From positions 303,458-367,457 of the forward strand of contig VHZZ01000020.1 in assembly GCA_009801015.1 (NCBI GenBank): 64,000 bases of DNA, read 5' to 3'. How positions within the stretch are numbered: position 1 is the first letter of the stretch; each line of letters starts with the position of its first letter. Below, piece after piece: positions 45,561 through 58,040 of this stretch. The notes under the pieces are model-generated. The model saw only the letters and a program-made list of their open reading frames with translations. It searched no databases and was not told the DNA's origin. This DNA comes from Silene noctiflora. Taxonomy: Eukaryota; Streptophyta; Magnoliopsida; Caryophyllales; Caryophyllaceae. A program made the position numbers and the translations under genes.

Positions 45561-47709
45561 AAAAAACAAGATTATAGTATCCGGAAGACCGGAACCGCTC
45601 CTAGTCTTTATCATTTACTCTCGCAAATGTTGTTTGATGATGGCTTAGAATGTTTTGTTAATTTCTATCTAAATCATCTCTTAGGCAAAGGAAGATAGAT
45701 GGTGATGTTCGATTTGGATCTTGGTTATGAAAGTGTGGGTGTTGTACCTGATTTATCTTGCGATTAGGAGTATATTATCAGATAGTGAAACAGGTATCTT
45801 CTTTTCAGCTGTAGATTCCTTAATGCTTATCTACTTCCCTTGTTTGATATATTTCACAAAGTGGGATCTGTTGGCTTTCTGGATGTGTATTACGGCACCT
45901 TCAAGATGGAGGTTTTTAACCTTCGGATGTTGAGAGGCAGTACACATACACATTTATTCAAGCTCTGGGTTTTATGTTGAATTTTCAAGACCTTGATTGC
46001 GAGGTAGGTCTTTTTTAATCTCTTTTCTGTCATGTGATGATCATTTGGTCTTGAAAAACGCTGATGCTATTAGCTTTTGGTGTTATCGCCAAAAACATTA
46101 CTTGCCCCTTGAAAACTGGTGAAAGTACTTTGTGATGGTGTTGGCAAGCTTTCGGTACCAGTATTTTGCTTTCATACTGGTATTGATCATCTGTCAAGTT
46201 AAGAGCAGATAGAGTTAAGAGTGTAGACTGTCGACTGTAGGAGTTTCTGAACTTGGTGAACCTGCCGGTCTAGTTCTAAATTTATAGATGTTTTGCTGGA
46301 AGGTGTCGGAGCCTTCCTTTTGTGACGCTGATTTGTAGTGTTTATTTTATTTTATTTTATTTTTGGCACACAATTTGTAGAGTTTCCGAGTTGGCTTAGT
46401 TTCCTATTTAGTCGCGGAATTCTGTTTTGAGTTATTCCTTTCTACTCCGTTGTATTATTTAAATGTACAATGATAAGTTGTTTGTCTATCATTTTCTCAT
46501 TCGCGGTATAAATTCTCTAGTGGGAACTGGGAAGTGTTGCAATGTTTATTTGACCTCGCTTGACAGTCGTCTATTGATTCTTGCCAGTGATCATTGTGCT
46601 TTGTTGGAATTTCCATGTCTTGGAAGTTTAGGTTGGCTTTAAGGCGGAATTCAGTTGAAGCATCTTGCTCGTTGATTGTCGATCCATGGTATGGACATGT
46701 CCCCTGTGAGATGGCTCCCCTTGTCCACAAAGCCATCCGCGTAAATCCATCACAATTCACGAGGGTATCATAATAGAATTTAAAATGCGAATTTTTCTTT
46801 CTCAAGTTCAGAGATTATATGGTTTTGGTTCTTTGAAATCCAAATGTACTTTGTTCTTGAGAATTTGAGTTTGCTTGACGTGAAATGATCTGAGCTTTGG
46901 GCATTTTGCACGTTAAGTAATCACAAGACTGTCCAAAATGGCGCGTTGTTGTTCAGTACTTGATGTTAGGTTCCGGAGAATATGAGATTGGTTATATGAG
47001 ATGCATCTTCTTTATTCTTCGCGTATACTTCATCTAAACAGGCCTCGTAATAGACAGCAATCACTAGACACTAATATGGACGGGTGTGGATCAATCTAAA
47101 TAACTTTGCAACCGACCATGGTGTGGCAGCTAATACAAAGGTGTGTATTCCCTATGTCTCAGGATGTCAGGGGTCGTGTTGCCGCTTACATTTTTTTCTA
47201 AACTTGATAATAAAAGGCTATGAATCCACCCTTCCCGGTTAATAAATAAAGTGAACCTGTAACTAAGAAGTGGGGTGTTGCACAATGTAAAGTGAAGTAG
47301 GTTTGAATCTTGACTATTCTCTCAAATACTTCTACGACGGTGACTGAGCCCTTGAGAAATCGATGAGTTGCTCAATACGTTTGTAGTTTGTACTAGTGAT
47401 TACCCCACAGTACTCTGAAACTAGTTAGCTCTAATCACAAGTCACAACACAGAAATGAAGCAAGCAATAAAGAATACTCTGCATTTGGGAAAGTGTAATG
47501 CATTGATAATCGAATATAGTACACTCACATTCGCCATTGCTATACACCTTAGTTGTGACTGGAGACGGAGATGGGGATGGAGATGGATTCTACCCTAAAC
47601 GCAAAAAGATATTGACGAAACAACTACGAGTACAACTTGCTGTGCATCGGAATAAACCTGGTATGCTTCCATAATACCAGATCGCATCTGAAGCTTGAAA
47701 TGGGTCGGG
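45561..47709. other. Convergent 3' flanks of ALY and the ACT-repeat gene
   Basis: About 2.1 kb with no gene or bounded repeat that I recognise. The first several hundred bases probably include the ALY 3' UTR. A TTTTA run lies at 46344-46363. Confidence 0.4.
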
Positions 47710-50700
47710 TTACCAACCCATCAGAACTCTTCTTACTGTGTCCACAATCTGATTTCTAGCTTCAGGTTTCAGCAATTGATACTTGCAATTTTCGTCCAAA
47801 AGGAACCTGTACACCTCCCATTCACGGTCTGATGCTGAGAACCGCCCTATTTCAGCCTGCGTTGACAGAATTTTCTGCTTAGTATAGACGATATTATACA
47901 ATTATTATCATATAACTGAATGTCAATAAACCAAATACCACAAGTTCAACAGTTATACACAATACTTTCTTGAAATCAAATAATGCTAGATTATTACCGA
48001 GAAAACACAGATGCCAAGCTTTTTAAGTGCAACTGTGCAATCATAGAATACTCGAGGTCTTCCTCGTCCAGATAGCTCAACCGGATTAGCCACCAATAGT
48101 TCGGTATCTGGTCCACGATTTGCGATGAGCACACGCAATGGGTGAAGCATCTCCGTTTTCAAAGATGAACACATCAAATACTCTTTCTCAGGATCCAATA
48201 TCTTTTTCCCATCCTTCTGTTGGATAAATAGGTCTATGTCACGATGCCCTTTGGCAACCACAGAGAATCGGCCGTGTAGAATCTGGATGGAGGAAAACAA
48301 AAGCATCAAAATGCTTGAGACATCTCTTACAAGCATCAAATTAGCTAAAAGAAACCTCAAAACACCAGCAATCTTTTGAAAATGAAACCATCAGCTACGC
48401 GTGGAAAGTAAACACATTTCATTATACTGCTGCTAGAGAAAGCCTAAACTCAAAGAGCAAGAACCCCGACGAAGTTCAGCATAATACAGACTATTGCGTA
48501 AAATAGAGATGCTAAAAAAATTAGTTTCTCCTTTCTCTTCATCTATTGTAGAGTTTACAGCCCAACCCTACTACCTTTAACAGGTAACTGTTCAGCCACC
48601 TAAAGCCTACTTAAGAACAAGGATGACCGATGATTTCGTGTAGCAGTAAGAACACTTTATATCATCGAATTTTGAAGTTAGCGGACTCAAAAAAAGTTGC
48701 CACGTGTATTAAGTGATAATGGTGGCCATAGAAAAGTCCCCAAATTCATAAGCAATTATGTCGGCTCTTGCTTTCACAGAGATACAAAATCACTAAGGCC
48801 ATATTCTTTTGGACTTAAATCACTCCTTTTGAATTCTGTTCAGATCCTGCAAGTTCAGTTCAGAGAAGTTCACCAAAATTAAGTCTAACAGAAGAGGGCC
48901 TAAATGATAGATTGTACACTCACTCGAACTAGAGGAACAATCGTGTCCACACAACTGGAACTGGTCATGACATCGGTTTGAAAATCCAGTGGCACCACAG
49001 TCGTGTGATGGATGATGACTGAATGAGTGCAATTTCTACGTCATACTCATGGGTGAAGGGGAAGCATGAACCTGTGCATTTGCCATGGTTCATCTAAAGA
49101 GACACATGATGTTATAATTCACTAAAAATTGTTGGAAAATGTTGTAACGGTAGACATTGGTTGTAAAGGTAATAATTGACCCAATTTGAAACAAGTTGTA
49201 CCTGAAATCATTTTGAACAGAGCATGTGATAAGGTAACGGGGAATTAAACCTCGATAGATAGTCAAACCAGAGATCCATGAGGAAATTAGTAATTCTAAG
49301 GTTCATATCAGTTGGCAATGACAAAAACAACTCATTCTTTGTACGCCAGGAAACCACAAAATGTGGAATTTGAAGGCTATAATTCATGCCCGATACACCT
49401 CAGGTCACCGACTCACAGTGGTAGAATCTTTTGAGATATTTTGAGAGGTTCCTATGGGATATGTTAAAATTCTAAACCATATGTGAGCTCATATTATGTG
49501 ATCTACGTGCCAAACTAGGTTCACAAACACTGGTTACACGGTTCGGATGACTAGCTAAAGTAGTGCTGGTGTTTTAACTTGAGGCTTAAACAGAACACGG
49601 AGCTTTTCAGTTACAGGAAATCTTAATTGTCTAAGACTATCTAATGTTGGTGCTGGTGTAAGTGATTTACTTAGTGACATAAAAACGATCTTAATTTTCT
49701 AGTCATCAAACATGCTCGAATGAAAAAAATAAAGCTGACCGCAGCATTTATAGCATGTTGTCTCTGCTAGAAAATCAAATCTGATTTGGTTATGACTCGC
49801 AAGAATAAGTCATTACACTGATTGATAAAACGCAAAATATTTGATCCTTCTAGAGGCGCAAGGCTCGACAAAGGGGGCACTAAATTCAGTGATACAACTA
49901 TACAAGGAAGGAACAGCCTACAAGTAAGCCTTGATCGCTTTCAACTTTCAAACATCTCAGCTGAGAATCGATTTTGTAATTACTAGCAAGGTACTGAAGT
50001 TAATCCAATATACACTATGACGTGCTTACAGAATCAACATAAATCACACGAGGGCAAAGAATATAAGTAAATACCTTAACATCTTGATCATTCACGGTTC
50101 TCATGATATCGTAAAAAAGACCTTTGTGATCGAGGCCATGAATCTGAAGCAGGGTGTGACTTGGACTCAGAGAGTTATCTACATTGACAACAGCTTTTTT
50201 CAATTTTGTTAACTCTGGACTCAACTTTTGCATATGACACACATCCTTTGAGTATTCAGATGCAAACAATTCTTCAGCGACAGCTGGAGATATATATGAG
50301 GTTCCCTGACGAGTTTCATAATTTGAATCTGCCAATTGAAGTTCACAGCTAATACAAGATTCGCCTAAAACACTACGCAGATGTTCATAAGTTTCTTCTT
50401 GTCTTTGCTTGGTGTGAAGAAGAACCCTGAAATGTCGGAAAAAATTACTCAGAGCTATCCCTCAAAGAGGAACCACGATCACGGGGCTCCTACCTTCTAG
50501 ACAAGCAAGTAATATACTTCTTCCATGCATGCAATGAGCTTCATATGTTATCCGTATCTAGAGTTAAGAAAGTCGATTTTGAACTAAAGCAGATAGAAAA
50601 GAACAAACTAATTGTCTCCACGAGACAGGGAAGAGAAAGGAAAATAAGTCAAATAATGAAATTTGAAATCTCAGCATCAAAATGTATTGCATTAACCTTG

Positions 50701-53451
50701 ATTTACACTCCCTCTCAAAAAGAAATCAATATGAGGAGGTTTAATGCAAGAACATTTATTTCAGATATAAAGGAATTTTTACGCCACTTTCCATTATTTT
50801 CTACAAATATTGCTCAAATAAGAAAAGAGGGGGGGGGGGGGGGGAAGATAAATCCTTTCATTAATGAATGATAATGTTCTTTCCTCTCGGCATTCGAGAG
50901 AAACAACATTTTCAAAACTTCAAAACCTTTCTATAGTGAGTGAAGTCGCAACAAGCCAGCTTCACAACAAAAACATGTCATCATGGCTCGAACATGTCCC
51001 TGCACTATACGACACCAAAGTTTTGAACAGATTTGCTGAAAACAGTAGACAGGAGAGAAAAATCCCAGCGGCAAGAACACATAAACTCAAAAAATGTTTC
51101 ATGAAACGAGTTATGAGTCATCACAGATCATTTGATCTTAAATATAAAGGGAAAAATACTCACAGGTTATCTGTAATGAAGAAAAGATCCATGACCCTGC
51201 CATCTGGAGTTGTCGTCACTTTTACTCTCTCAATCGTAAGCTCAAGCTCAGAGAATACCTGGGTAACATCTAAAAAAATAGAGAAGAGCTACATTATTAT
51301 CACAACTTATGCAATCATAGAACAAAACAATGATCATGATGTCGATAATTACCATGCAATAATCCGCGTCTATCAAGGCAACAAAACCTCAATAAATAGA
51401 GAGGAGAGGTCTTGCGGGGTGCTGGTGGAGCGTAGTAATATGACAATGAACATGACGGACAAAATAAAACAAGCCTTTCTTTAAGATTCGCCCATAAAAC
51501 TGTACGAGTACTGGAATGAGGAACCACCCAGAGGACTATATAACACCATTTCCCATCAGTTGACACGTCTGTCACACAAGCAATTGTATACATCAGATAT
51601 TTTCCCATTAACCCAATAGCTTGATTCACATATCATAGACTTTTCCTGACTTTTTTTAATAGAATTATCCAATACAAAGTAATTTACACAACAACCGAAT
51701 AAAAGAGACTGATTGGGACTGACTCGAAACAAGGATTCCTTCACCCCGTGATCACAAAACCCGAACCATACCATCAGTACATCAATTTCATAGGTTAAAA
51801 CTACTCTTATTTCCACATGTCACGACCTTAAACAATACTCCCTCCATCCCTATCATTTGCTTACCTTTGATTAAAATACTCTTCACATATAATAAAAAAA
51901 AAAAAAACAAATGATTGAAAAGGATGGGGTGCATAGCTTTTCCTCCAGCCTACATCTATAAAGCAAGCTGTTTATATCGTAATTATTCATTTAATTAACT
52001 AAAAAGTTAAAAGGCGTAATACTTAATACTCATATAGTCGTATACTTCCTCCCATTCAATTCTTTACGTTTGCTTTATGCAAATACGCCAATTAGGGCAG
52101 AGCACGGATCGGATATCCGATCCAAAGTGCTAGTTCGGATCGGATATCCATATTAAAAATTGTTGAAGTTAGATATCCATATTCAAACCAAATGTTTCGG
52201 ATATCCAATGTTCGGATATCCAAAATAATCGGATCAGATGCGGATATCCAACGGATACCCATATTTTGAAATTTACTTTAAATTAAGTTTGAAATACGAT
52301 CATATTCATCGTCTTACATGATGATTTTTTTTAATATTCTTAATTCAATGTTCTTGACATAAAATTTAAGTAACATTTACATGTTTCTCTAATATTTTAA
52401 ACTTTTATTAAGTTTTTGTATTAGATAAAACTGTATTTTCACGAAATTTTACTAGAAAATTATAGTTTCGGATAAGATCGGATATCCAAATATTTTCCTT
52501 CTAATATCCATATCCAAACCAAAACCAGAAATTTCGGATTGGATATCGGATACAAACTTAACTTTCGGATCAGATATCCAAAAATTTGGATCAAATACAG
52601 ATCAGATATCGGATCAGTTTGGATAATCGGATTTTTTGCTCTGCCCTAACGCCAATGCATGTTTTCTTTTGTCCATTTCTTTAGTTACATGTTACTAAAA
52701 ATTATAAAAGTGTGATATTCATAATCCACTCGTGAGACGATTTAAACAAGATGTCACATGACTATCTTTTATGTTATATATTAGAAGTTGTATTGAAGAT
52801 TCTTGTCACTAACGAATAGTGGCGAAAAAACAAACGTAAAGAAACAAATAGAACGGAGGAAGTAATACTTAAAAATTAATCCTTTAATTAGTTAAAAGCT
52901 ACTCATTGATCATACCTAGCGTTAGCTGACGCTTTAACAGCCTAGCTTATATGACTTTCAAAGCAAACGTCATATTCTACATTTCTACCTTCAATTAAGT
53001 TACTTCAATAATTCGCAAGTTACAAGGTCGTGTTCTTTCGTACTTAATTTCATTTTATCTTATTTCCGAACCTCATTCAAATCACAAAGTTTCAGTCCAA
53101 AAGAACGGAGACTAAGCTTATAGTCAATCATCATTCATCTCAGTTATATAAAACAACATAAATATTATGCATAAAAAACAAATCACAGGTCTTGCTTAAG
53201 ACCGTCTTAAATTCACCTCTACTTTAATCGGCAAGACCGTCTTAAACAAGAATGGGTGAAAAGATAATAGCAGCGGTAAAAAGTGAATTACCTCCTTTGG
53301 AAATATAGAGGCCGAATTCAAGAATAGTACGACAAATATCAACACCGAGACCGGATTTATCAGGACAATTAACGGTAATTACCCAAGGTTCACCTTGTGT
53401 TTTCCCTTTCTCAATCAAAACGACGTCGTCTTTGTCGTTCGGCACGCCCAT
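47710..53451 (-). CDS. ACT-domain repeat protein (ACR9/ACR10-like)
   Basis: Six exons, 53451-53292, 51568-51353, 51269-51164, 50426-50075, 48282-47998 and 47856-47710, join to 421 residues. It starts MGVPNDKDDVVLIEKGKTQG and has several ACT modules: WVITVNCPDKSGLGVDICR, YLLRFCCLDRRGLLHDVTQ, LLQIHGLDHKGLFYDIMRT, and a C-terminal module with RPRVFYDCTVALKKLGICVFSAEIGR. It ends FLLDENCKYQ...VRRVLMGW. The order, length and termini match Arabidopsis ACR9/ACR10, GlnD-related ACT-only proteins thought to sense amino acids. No enzyme domain is present. Intron 1 (1.7 kb) hosts a Stowaway, a Stowaway with a nested hAT element and a PIF-like MITE; intron 4 (1.8 kb) hosts another PIF-like MITE. Confidence 0.94.
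48797..48900. mobile_element. 104-bp PIF/Harbinger MITE in ACR intron 4
   Basis: Ends ggccatattcttttggactt and, in reverse, ggccctcttctgttagactt; TAA duplicated at 48794-48796 and 48901-48903. Related ends occur at 35.7, 53.0 and about 55.2 kb. Confidence 0.85.
51838..51932. mobile_element. Stowaway MITE in ACR intron 1
   Basis: Left end ctccctccatccctatcatt plus tgcttacctttg; right end aacaaatgattgaaaaggat plus ggggt; TA at the left border, the right border slightly degraded. An A-run lies in the middle. Confidence 0.75.
52044..52864. mobile_element. Stowaway-like MITE split by a hAT insertion
   Basis: The outer arms, cttcctcccattcaattctt plus tacgtttgc on the left and acgtaaagaaacaaatagaa plus cggaggaag on the right, face each other 820 bases apart. 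Removing the inner hAT element (52093-52648) and one target copy leaves an ordinary element of about 250 bases. Confidence 0.75.
52093..52648. mobile_element. Non-autonomous hAT element, GGATATCC-rich
   Basis: A 556-bp element with perfect 12-bp inverted ends (tagggcagagca / tgctctgcccta) and a perfect 8-bp duplication, acgccaat, at 52085-52092 and 52649-52656: the hAT signature. Both subterminal regions are crowded with the palindrome GGATATCC and variants such as cggatatccgatcc, probably transposase-binding repeats. There is no coding capacity. Confidence 0.92.
53026..53112. mobile_element. PIF/Harbinger-like MITE, degraded
   Basis: Ends ggtcgtgttctttcgtactt and, in reverse, gtctccgttcttttggactg, of the same family as 48797-48900. 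The target site is not clear. It lies in intron 1 of the ACR gene. Confidence 0.5.
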
Positions 53452-53748
53452 TTCCCTGTAAAAGTGACCGGTTAATTTACGTAGATCCGCCGCCGCAACC
53501 GGAAGTCACGGTAGAATTTAAGAAGAGAGAGAAAGTATAGAGAGGCGGGAAAGAGGTGAAAAATGTCTGCGGGTTTTGGTAGGCGTTTTATAGGGAAGTG
53601 ACACATCAGCAAATTAATTGACACGTGGCGTGTAGGAGTTGGATACTGTGTTTAGCAATCAATTTGTTGGATTTACTGTCTCATGAGATAGTCAAAAGGG
53701 TATAATGACGATTTCACGTGAAGTGGAAAAATGTACATCTAACTAAAT
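53452..53748 (-). promoter_or_regulatory. ACR9/10-like gene 5' flank
   Basis: This stretch contains the presumed 5' UTR and promoter of the ACT-repeat gene. On the minus strand, cctataaaac at 53586-53595 is a possible TATA box about 140 bases before the ATG. No further motif is assigned. Confidence 0.45.
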
Positions 53749-53917
53749 CACGAACGAATCAATATCCGTTACAAGCTTGTGGCGGGTTAAATAAAACTCA
53801 AATGAGTAGATAAAGATAAAATATTTGTATCTCCCTACGTACTTTATATTTGTCTTATCTACTCGAGTGGATTATATTGATCCACAAGGATATATCCGTC
53901 ATAAGAGAGACTTATTG
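53749..53917. mobile_element. MULE-type MITE (AGTCTC..GACGG family)
   Basis: The right end, in reverse, reads caataagtctctcttatgac; the left end is diverged. A 9-bp duplication with one mismatch flanks it (taactaaat and taattaaat). The inner arms share gagtagataa with the copy at 19.4 kb. Confidence 0.7.
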
Positions 53918-54278
53918 TAATTAAATATACTAGTGCCGTTATATACGTGCAGCTGACGCATAAAAGAACGATTTTTGTTCTTTTTGGTTTCTATGATTGC
54001 AAATCGCCAAAGTCTGGTTGAAAAGTGATCTATTCGTATCGAGAAAATTATGTTTATTACGAGTTTTATTGAGATTTAGTTTTATTGCGACATATTCATA
54101 ATGAGGAAATTACTTTTAATTTATGAATTTCGACGAAATTTTATCTTTTAGATTAATTGATGTAAAGAAAGTAAACTCGACTTTTATCTATTGATAAACA
54201 ATCTTTAATTGAACTTCATTTGATATTGTGTCTCTATATACTCCGTAACTGTTATTTCACAGTTAGCTATACATCAAG
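53918..54278. other. AT-rich intergenic DNA
   Basis: Between two MULE-type MITEs. A minus-strand CTAG|T with gcacgtatat nearby (53928-53955) faintly recalls the Helitron 3' ends seen elsewhere in the window, but I do not claim one. Confidence 0.35.
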
Positions 54279-54480
54279 CACAAATTCTTAGGTGAGACGG
54301 CCATTATCTGTCTTAAACTTAAGACGGATAATGACCTCTCACACAAATGCAAGTGGGAGGCAAGTGAGTGGAAAATGGATATACCCACTTACCACTTACC
54401 TCTCACTTGCATTTGTGTAAGAGGGTCACTATCTGTTTAAGTTTAAGACGGATAGTGACCGTCTTAAGCAAAAACTTCTG
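54279..54480. mobile_element. 202-bp MULE-type foldback MITE
   Basis: Arms of about 100 bases (from cacaaattcttaggtgagac on the left, cagaagtttttgcttaagac in reverse on the right) leave almost no loop. Flanks tacatcaag and tacatcggg agree in 7 of 9 positions. Confidence 0.75.
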
Positions 54481-54518
54481 TACATCGGGACGGTAGATAA
54501 TTGCATTGTAAGTTATTA

Positions 54519-54880
54519 GACCATCCCCAAGCAAGGTCAATCGGTAGGTCATGACCTTGCTTGGTCATGTTAATTGGGGTTTAATTTGTGACCAAATGTG
54601 GCCAATTTGTGACCAAAAACATAAAATGGTCAATTTGTGACCAAGATTGAGCGAAATTGACCTCCTTATTGACCTAGTATGTGTCTAATTGTTATTTATT
54701 GGACAATTAAAAAACAATAAAAAGTATAAAATACATTATTAATTTGTGGCCAAATGATTGGGTTGATGATCTAGGTCGTGACCTTCTGCTTGGGAGAGTG
54801 AAAGTAGGTCAAGATAAATAGATTAAAATTAAGAGTAAAACAGGGTCGTGACCTAATTAGCCTTTTGCTTGGGGATTGCC
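54519..54880. mobile_element. 362-bp PIF/Harbinger-like MITE
   Basis: Ends gaccatccccaagcaaggtc and, in reverse, ggcaatccccaagcaaaagg, flanked by TTA at 54516-54518 and 54881-54883. Several inner copies of aggtcatgacc/ggtcgtgacc and of tttgtgacca are present. No coding capacity. Confidence 0.82.
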
Positions 54881-54883
54881 TTA

Positions 54884-56736
54884 ATAATTAGTAGAAATGT
54901 GTTATAATGATTGGATGTGGCATTGAGAAAACGTTTGCAGATAACAAGTACAAAATCAAGAGAAAATGAAGCATAAGAATTATTGAATTGTGTTGTTGCA
55001 CCTACAAATTCTGGTCGACATTATGAGATCATTACTATCCAATTATTTGGACTTAAATCAATTTAATTGGCACATTTGTGTGCCTACCATTTATGCTACT
55101 ATTGGTAAGAAAGTAAGAAACCCCTTCTTCTGTACCAAAATTGTTTAAACTGATCAGAAATCAATTATAGAAAAATAAACCGAATTTCGCTAAACCAAAC
55201 AAGATTATAAACTGAAATATAATACTCGAACTAAGTTCAAAAGAACATAACTGTTACTATTTGACAAGAAAAACATGTGTATGTGTGTGTGTGTGAAGAC
55301 GGAAGAGAATAAGGTCGGCAGGGGGTAAGGGAAAGGAGAAGAAAATTCAATGAGCAGATCCAAAAACAAAACGAACGATTCCTATGAATTTGCCTCTCTC
55401 TTTCACAATATCACAGTTCATGAATTACCCAAAAGACAAATTAAGACAATCGGTAGTCGCCCTCACGGTTCATGAGTTGGTCTCACAATAAAAATTGCGA
55501 GATAATAAAACGTTAGTAAAGCTACTGGAAGCCGACGCTGGCCTTCCTGCAGAACACAGGTCTTAATCAACTTTTAATAATTACACAACATGGACAATAT
55601 AAAAACAATGATATTACAAAGACTCCAAATCGAACCGCGGAAAATAATACACAAAGAGGAAGACATGTTGAAGGCTAAAAGAAAAAGAGATTGCAAATAT
55701 CAGTGCCTCAGTCGCTCTCAGTGGGGATCAAAATGCCCACGTTTGTTTGCGGGTCAATCAGCACGGGTCGTACTTGGTCAAGTGGGTACAAATGACAAAA
55801 CTAATAAGAAACTCTATTCTAATCCCACCACTAATCTCCCAACTAATACCGAGTAATTACTAAACTACCCTTCTAAAACAGCGACCTTTAAGACTTGAGA
55901 GTCAGTACACAGTTAGACACTATATACCGTCTATGGGTCGTTCTCAACACTCACATCATAAGTCGCGACAAAACATAAGTTCCAAATACCTGAGTAGTAA
56001 AGAATACATAGTACATGAACCAGGTCGCTGTCGAAAGGGGTAAACTGTGCAAGGAAATACTCCGTAATACAATGTTCTTCACATGTGACCTTTCAAAGTT
56101 GAAATTCTGAATTTTTGACTTTGATATATGAAACTACATATATTTAAAAAATAGAATATATACCAAAATACGGTATTTAGATTTGTTATCATAAATAAGA
56201 TCAGCGTGTCACTTCGGAAACACAACAACATCAGGGTGAAAACAACACTGTACCACGCAAGGAGTAATCATGTACACGAGTACAAGACTAGATGTCTAGA
56301 TAGGCTAAACTGCCAGGACATGGCCGAAACTCGAAAGATAAGCGACTTAGGCTATGGGATTGTTCCAATTGGGCATACCATCATGGGCTCATGGTGTCAT
56401 ATAAGTTGGAGTTACCTTCGATTTGTGTAAACCTTCGATTTGTGTAAACCATAGCATATAACATAGACGAACTCAGGAGCCCATCAAAACACAATTAAGA
56501 AGCCACCAATGCATTAAAATGTGAATACACTTGATTATACACTACACAATGCTTAAAATAGTCACTCACGTACTTCTAAGAATATGATCAGTATAGTCAA
56601 CAAATCCAGAAAGTTTCATCAGAAAGAGAAATAAAACGATCATCTTCATATCTGAAGAAAAAGACTTAAGCGTCATTGCTTTTGTTATTTATCAGCCAAA
56701 AGACTTCCAAAGGAAACACAAAACAGATCACCAACT
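54884..56736. other. Intergenic DNA with a possible minus-strand exon
   Basis: No complete gene was found. On the minus strand a frame ending at about 55721 reads PVLIDPQTNVGILIPTESD and then stops, which looks like a protein C-terminus, but no convincing upstream exons were found. A MITE end (taagttcaaaagaacat) lies near 55230 and a GT microsatellite at 55275-55294. The ATP synthase 6 kDa gene may extend its last exon and 3' UTR into this area. Confidence 0.3.
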
Positions 56737-57549
56737 CTAATGCCTGAAAAACATGGGAACAGTTGAAGCAAGGTTTAAATGTGATGACAGTAGAATAACA
56801 AATTAACAATGAAAAAGAATAAGAGAAGCGAAGTAAGAAGAGAGGCCAATCCCCAAACCCATTGTTTAAGCTTATGATAAGCCTGTCGTGTGTGACAAAT
56901 ATGATAGACCTGTTGTCTGTGACAAATTGTTTGACCTTCTACAATTACACAGACTCGGCAAAAAGTGTCATACACAAGTGTTATAGTCTCAGACGCAAGT
57001 GCCTCCCAATTACAATGCAGCCAATTAGGGATAATTCGCCGTCGTAAAACCACCCAGCATGTTACCTATTGAAGCTTGTAATCTATGTTACTTTTTGATT
57101 CGTCAACTTTGTGACCTCAACTTATTCAAGTGCTCATAACAACAATCATATGGGGTTAAGGAATCCTTACCCAAAAAGAAAGGGCGTTAACGACAAAAGT
57201 AAGAGTAATTCATGACAGTTTTAAACCTCATGTTCTATATCCCTTTGCATTTCATTTTAAATAATCTCCATGTCCCTGTACCGTTTTAGGAGAGCTCCCC
57301 ATGTCTCAAATTTAAGTCATAACAAGCCCAACATTTGGGATTTACCAAGGTACCAGGTCCAACACTCCCTACCCAAGTCTGATAAACTAAGATTGTACTA
57401 ACTGTGATCTCTACTTTCAAGTAACCCTATTACATTTTAATTTTACTCGAAATTTGTTTAAGCATGCCTTTTTTATCTGCTGCTCCTAGTTCTATTTCAC
57501 ATTACAAACGAATGCATGAGCACGATCAGCATATCCAACCGACCGAGAC

Positions 57550-57677
57550 CCGTGGTGGAGCTAGGGGGTTAACGGCCTAGCACCACCCCCCCCCCCCAAA
57601 AAAAAAACAAAATTTTCCGAAATCCCTTATATGATTACTCATTCGCCCCCTAAGTTGAAATCCTGGCTCCGCCACTG
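57550..57677. mobile_element. 128-bp hAT MITE
   Basis: Ends ccgtggtggagc and, in reverse, cagtggcggagcc; perfect 8-bp duplication accgagac at 57542-57549 and 57678-57685. A C-run followed by an A-run lies inside. CAGTGGCGGAGCC is a common plant hAT end. Confidence 0.9.
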
Positions 57678-58040
57678 ACCGAGACAACAAATTTTTAGCC
57701 ATTGATCAGCTCAGAAACTACAGAAATAGAGAACTCAACCAATTGCAGTCCTTACCCTCACGGCCTCACTCCTCCAATACACCCATAACAACGTAACCGT
57801 AACCCTAACCGATCATTTCGATGCTAATACAATACCAACCAGCTACAGGTGCAAAACTAGCATGTTAACAGTCATACAGATGAATGACAAATGCATCAAC
57901 TAATTTATAAATCGAATCAACTAACAAAGACATGTTCATCGAAAACCGAAATGCAAAATGCGAATCGCAAACGAATACCATCGATAAACAAGCGAATTAT
58001 AAATCTAGGGTTTGACTTGATAAAAGAAAATACTCCATAC

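Noticed and set aside
50545-51484. Plus-strand ORFs of 108 and 206 residues
   Set aside because: They lie opposite exons and introns of the ACT-repeat gene, with no codon bias or domain, and pass over a poly-G run.
53928-53955. A third Helitron 3' end on the minus strand
   Set aside because: CTAG|T is present but the hairpin is weak and no matching start was found.
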